A stretch of 64,000 bases of DNA from Agrypnia vestita (lineage: Eukaryota > Arthropoda > Insecta > Trichoptera > Phryganeidae), in the NCBI GenBank assembly GCA_016648135.1, contig JADDOH010005049.1:36251-100250 (forward strand). The letters are read 5' to 3'. This document shows positions 62,121 to 64,000 of this stretch, one piece after another. Numbering within the stretch: the first letter of the stretch is position 1; every line of letters starts with the position of its first letter. The notes beneath the pieces were generated by a model that searched no databases, was not told the DNA's origin, and saw nothing but the letters and a program-made list of their open reading frames with translations. The translations under genes were made by a program, and so were the position numbers.

Positions 62121-64000
62121 CACTAAAACAGAATAGCTTGCTATATCACGTTCCACACTGACGACACACAGTTCCACACACACGATCTTTACCCATCCAA
62201 CCGTTGTCGGAATACAATATAAGCGCAAGATTCAGCCATGCGCGCATTGATGCTGGACATTTCCAGCCGCACGATCTGCCTTGCCAGAAAACATTCCACA
62301 GACATCGTTTGAAGAAATCATTCTATTGGTTGTCGCGTTCCTTATATCTTGAACCGACAAACAATAACAATACACGATGTCCTCAACAACCAAAAGCTAC
62401 ACCGCATGCCCTTCCCAAGAACAAGCCGCACTGTGGCCACACAATGGATCTGGACGCTGATCGTCCGATTCATGTCACCACAATAACTTCACTCACTACG
62501 TATACCGTGCCACTCCGTTTGGCATTGTACACCTAACCATTTCCACTTTGTATACGGCATCTACTCCCTGCTGTACACGACATTTACATATTGTATGTGC
62601 GAGATCTGCTTTTCCTCACACACACCAAAACGAAATCTTACTCGACTACATTAATTATCTACCGCATCCTATCTCCCTCAACAAAAGACGACTTGACACT
62701 CTCTCTGAAGCTGACCGTGCATGGCTACCTAACAAATACTATTTCCCATAAAATTGACTTTTCTTAAAGCCTTGTATCAAAACTAAAACTAAACAGACCA
62801 ATTCTCAAACCTCATGAAATTTCAATCTTAATCTACTTGGCATGCTCAACTTTTCATTATACTCATTCATTAACATATCTCATCATTATAAGAAGCCATC
62901 TCACTATAGATTTTCTCACTAACAAAATCATTTAACTGACATAACCTCCCATACGCTGAACCATAACATTTAAAACTTAACATTAGAAAGTTGTCTGGTC
63001 CGTTAAGCTAGAAGAACCTCTTTCAGAATGAAGATGGACCCATCACCTTTCATACAAAAAGAATTTCCCTCAGTTTTTCATCCTCATACAAAAGAAGGCA
63101 ACGCTCATCCTTGAATGAGACTTCCAACAATCTGGAGGTAGACCCTATACGAGCAGGCTGGAAGAAGTCTCCCACTGACCTTCACTTCTGTATAAAAATA
63201 AATAAAACTTGTTCCATATTCTCATCGTTGGATATGCACCATTCATCTACATGAACCCATTACCGAACAGCCTAAGTGCTCAAATCCCCAACCGGACCTT
63301 ATCTCAGTCTCGTGAACTACGGTTACTGAACCATAAGTGAGTTTAACATTGATGGCTTAGACTCTTAAGCTGCTAACACATAGCCGTGTCTCTGGTGGTT
63401 TCGCGCCCACCTTAACACTTGCACTTACAGTGAAAGACTTTCTGAGATCAATGTTTAACCTAGTTTTCACGCATTCAATATCGATGCTCACTATATAAGC
63501 AACGCCACTATTGCGGTCCGATCTTAAATGATCCGTGTACATGACAGGGCAAACACATCCAAAAACCCGTTCATCGCTCTTCACCCACAACAACTCCATT
63601 AGGAGAACGTCGTACTCCTGAACCAACTGAACTAAGTGCGGGTGAAAGCAAGGACCCGACAGATTAATTTCTTTAGACTCGCATAATCGACCCAAAACGA
63701 GTGTTGTTATCTAATCTATTATAACAAAAATTACTTACATCATCACTCGCTAACTATAACTAAGCTCCTTATAACTCCTCTCATACACTGAAATGTGTCG
63801 CATGTGGATGGTGCCTCATCCTGACCACCATGCATTTCATCTTACATCCTTATTATCTGCTCCCTACCATTTCACTATATCATTGCTTGCATGAAAGCTT
63901 GAACTAATATTTCTTTTTCTTAAGCTAAAAAAATTGAAATTCACTCCTACAAATCTAAAGAAAATTTTAGTTCAATATTCTGAATGATTGAGTACCGCTG
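62121..64000. other. C-rich, G-poor block, unclassified (retroelement suspected)
   Basis: The plus strand is markedly C-rich and G-poor, unlike the introns to the left. Frames of 110, 67 and (minus strand) 112 codons are not recognised. TATAAAAATAAATAAAA near 63191 could be an LTR-type TATA/poly(A) region, but no LTR pair or primer-binding site can be shown. The minus frame at 63357-63695 was not matched to a family. Confidence 0.25.

Noticed and set aside
63357..63695. 112-codon minus-strand frame as a host gene
   Set aside because: No recognised family and no supporting splice or promoter signals. It lies in the compositionally odd block suspected to be a retroelement.
1..64000. tRNA, rRNA, CRISPR, operon or bacterial defence features
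   Set aside because: None seen on either strand. Spliced genes and insect transposons show eukaryotic nuclear DNA.

Overview
The window reads as nuclear DNA of an insect, most probably a moth or butterfly. It is AT-rich, has short GT-AG introns beside very long ones, and is crowded with decayed transposons. The strongest pointer to Lepidoptera is a LINE 3' tail at 32.69-32.90 kb (ACTAGCTTTTGCC start, CCAAATTTCATCCAG core). piggyBac, mariner, Harbinger, RTE and Jockey remnants fit as well. I see no prokaryotic features, CRISPR array, rRNA or tRNA.

Two host genes are well supported. (1) TXNDC17 (TRP14-type thioredoxin-like protein) is complete on the minus strand at 9200-10283, in three exons, with the WCPDC active site. 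(2) An SRRM2/Cwc21-type splicing factor (Drosophila CG7971 relative) lies on the plus strand. It has a probable 5' UTR exon ending at 21014 and coding exons at 21147-21385, 45995-46099 and 58266-58484, and it runs off the right edge. Its introns are about 24.6 and 12.2 kb, and all three coding splice junctions are phase 2. Facing away from TXNDC17 across a short promoter with repeated CRE-like sites is an eIF4E-like fragment (10879-11404) that carries a frameshift. A small two-exon helix-turn-helix gene (13575-13927) resembles the N-terminus of a transposase. An uncharacterised 186-codon Cys/His-rich ORF (56764-57324) sits in the second long intron of the SRRM2-type gene.

Layout: 0-9 kb holds transposon scraps (pogo, piggyBac, mariner-like), foldback MITEs and a G-rich tandem repeat. 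9.2-11.4 kb holds TXNDC17, its promoter and the eIF4E-like sequence. 11.5-15.9 kb holds P-element-like and MITE sequence. 16.0-17.5 kb is an inverted block with dead copies of TXNDC17 and of the first SRRM2 coding exon, placed between the two parent genes. 17.5-20.5 kb holds Jockey gag and Harbinger remnants. From 20.9 kb to the end is the SRRM2-type gene, whose introns hold a stack of nested elements: a hAT at 22.5-27.8 kb interrupted by a 903-bp piggyBac-like MITE and by a 2235-bp TA-flanked element that itself contains a piggyBac derivative; Tigger at 28.5-29.6 kb; piggyBac, Jockey, RTE and mariner pieces at 30.6-38.7 kb; a cluster of repeated CAGTAGTCGGCC words at 39.8-42.4 kb; a solo LTR at 51.8-52.4 kb; and GC-rich blocks at 54.9-57.3 kb.

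The host genes look like independent housekeeping functions (redox repair, translation, splicing). No operon-like or defence system is visible. The most interesting content is structural: the inverted pseudogene block, the nested insertions that restore a reading frame when removed, and the CRE-repeat promoter.
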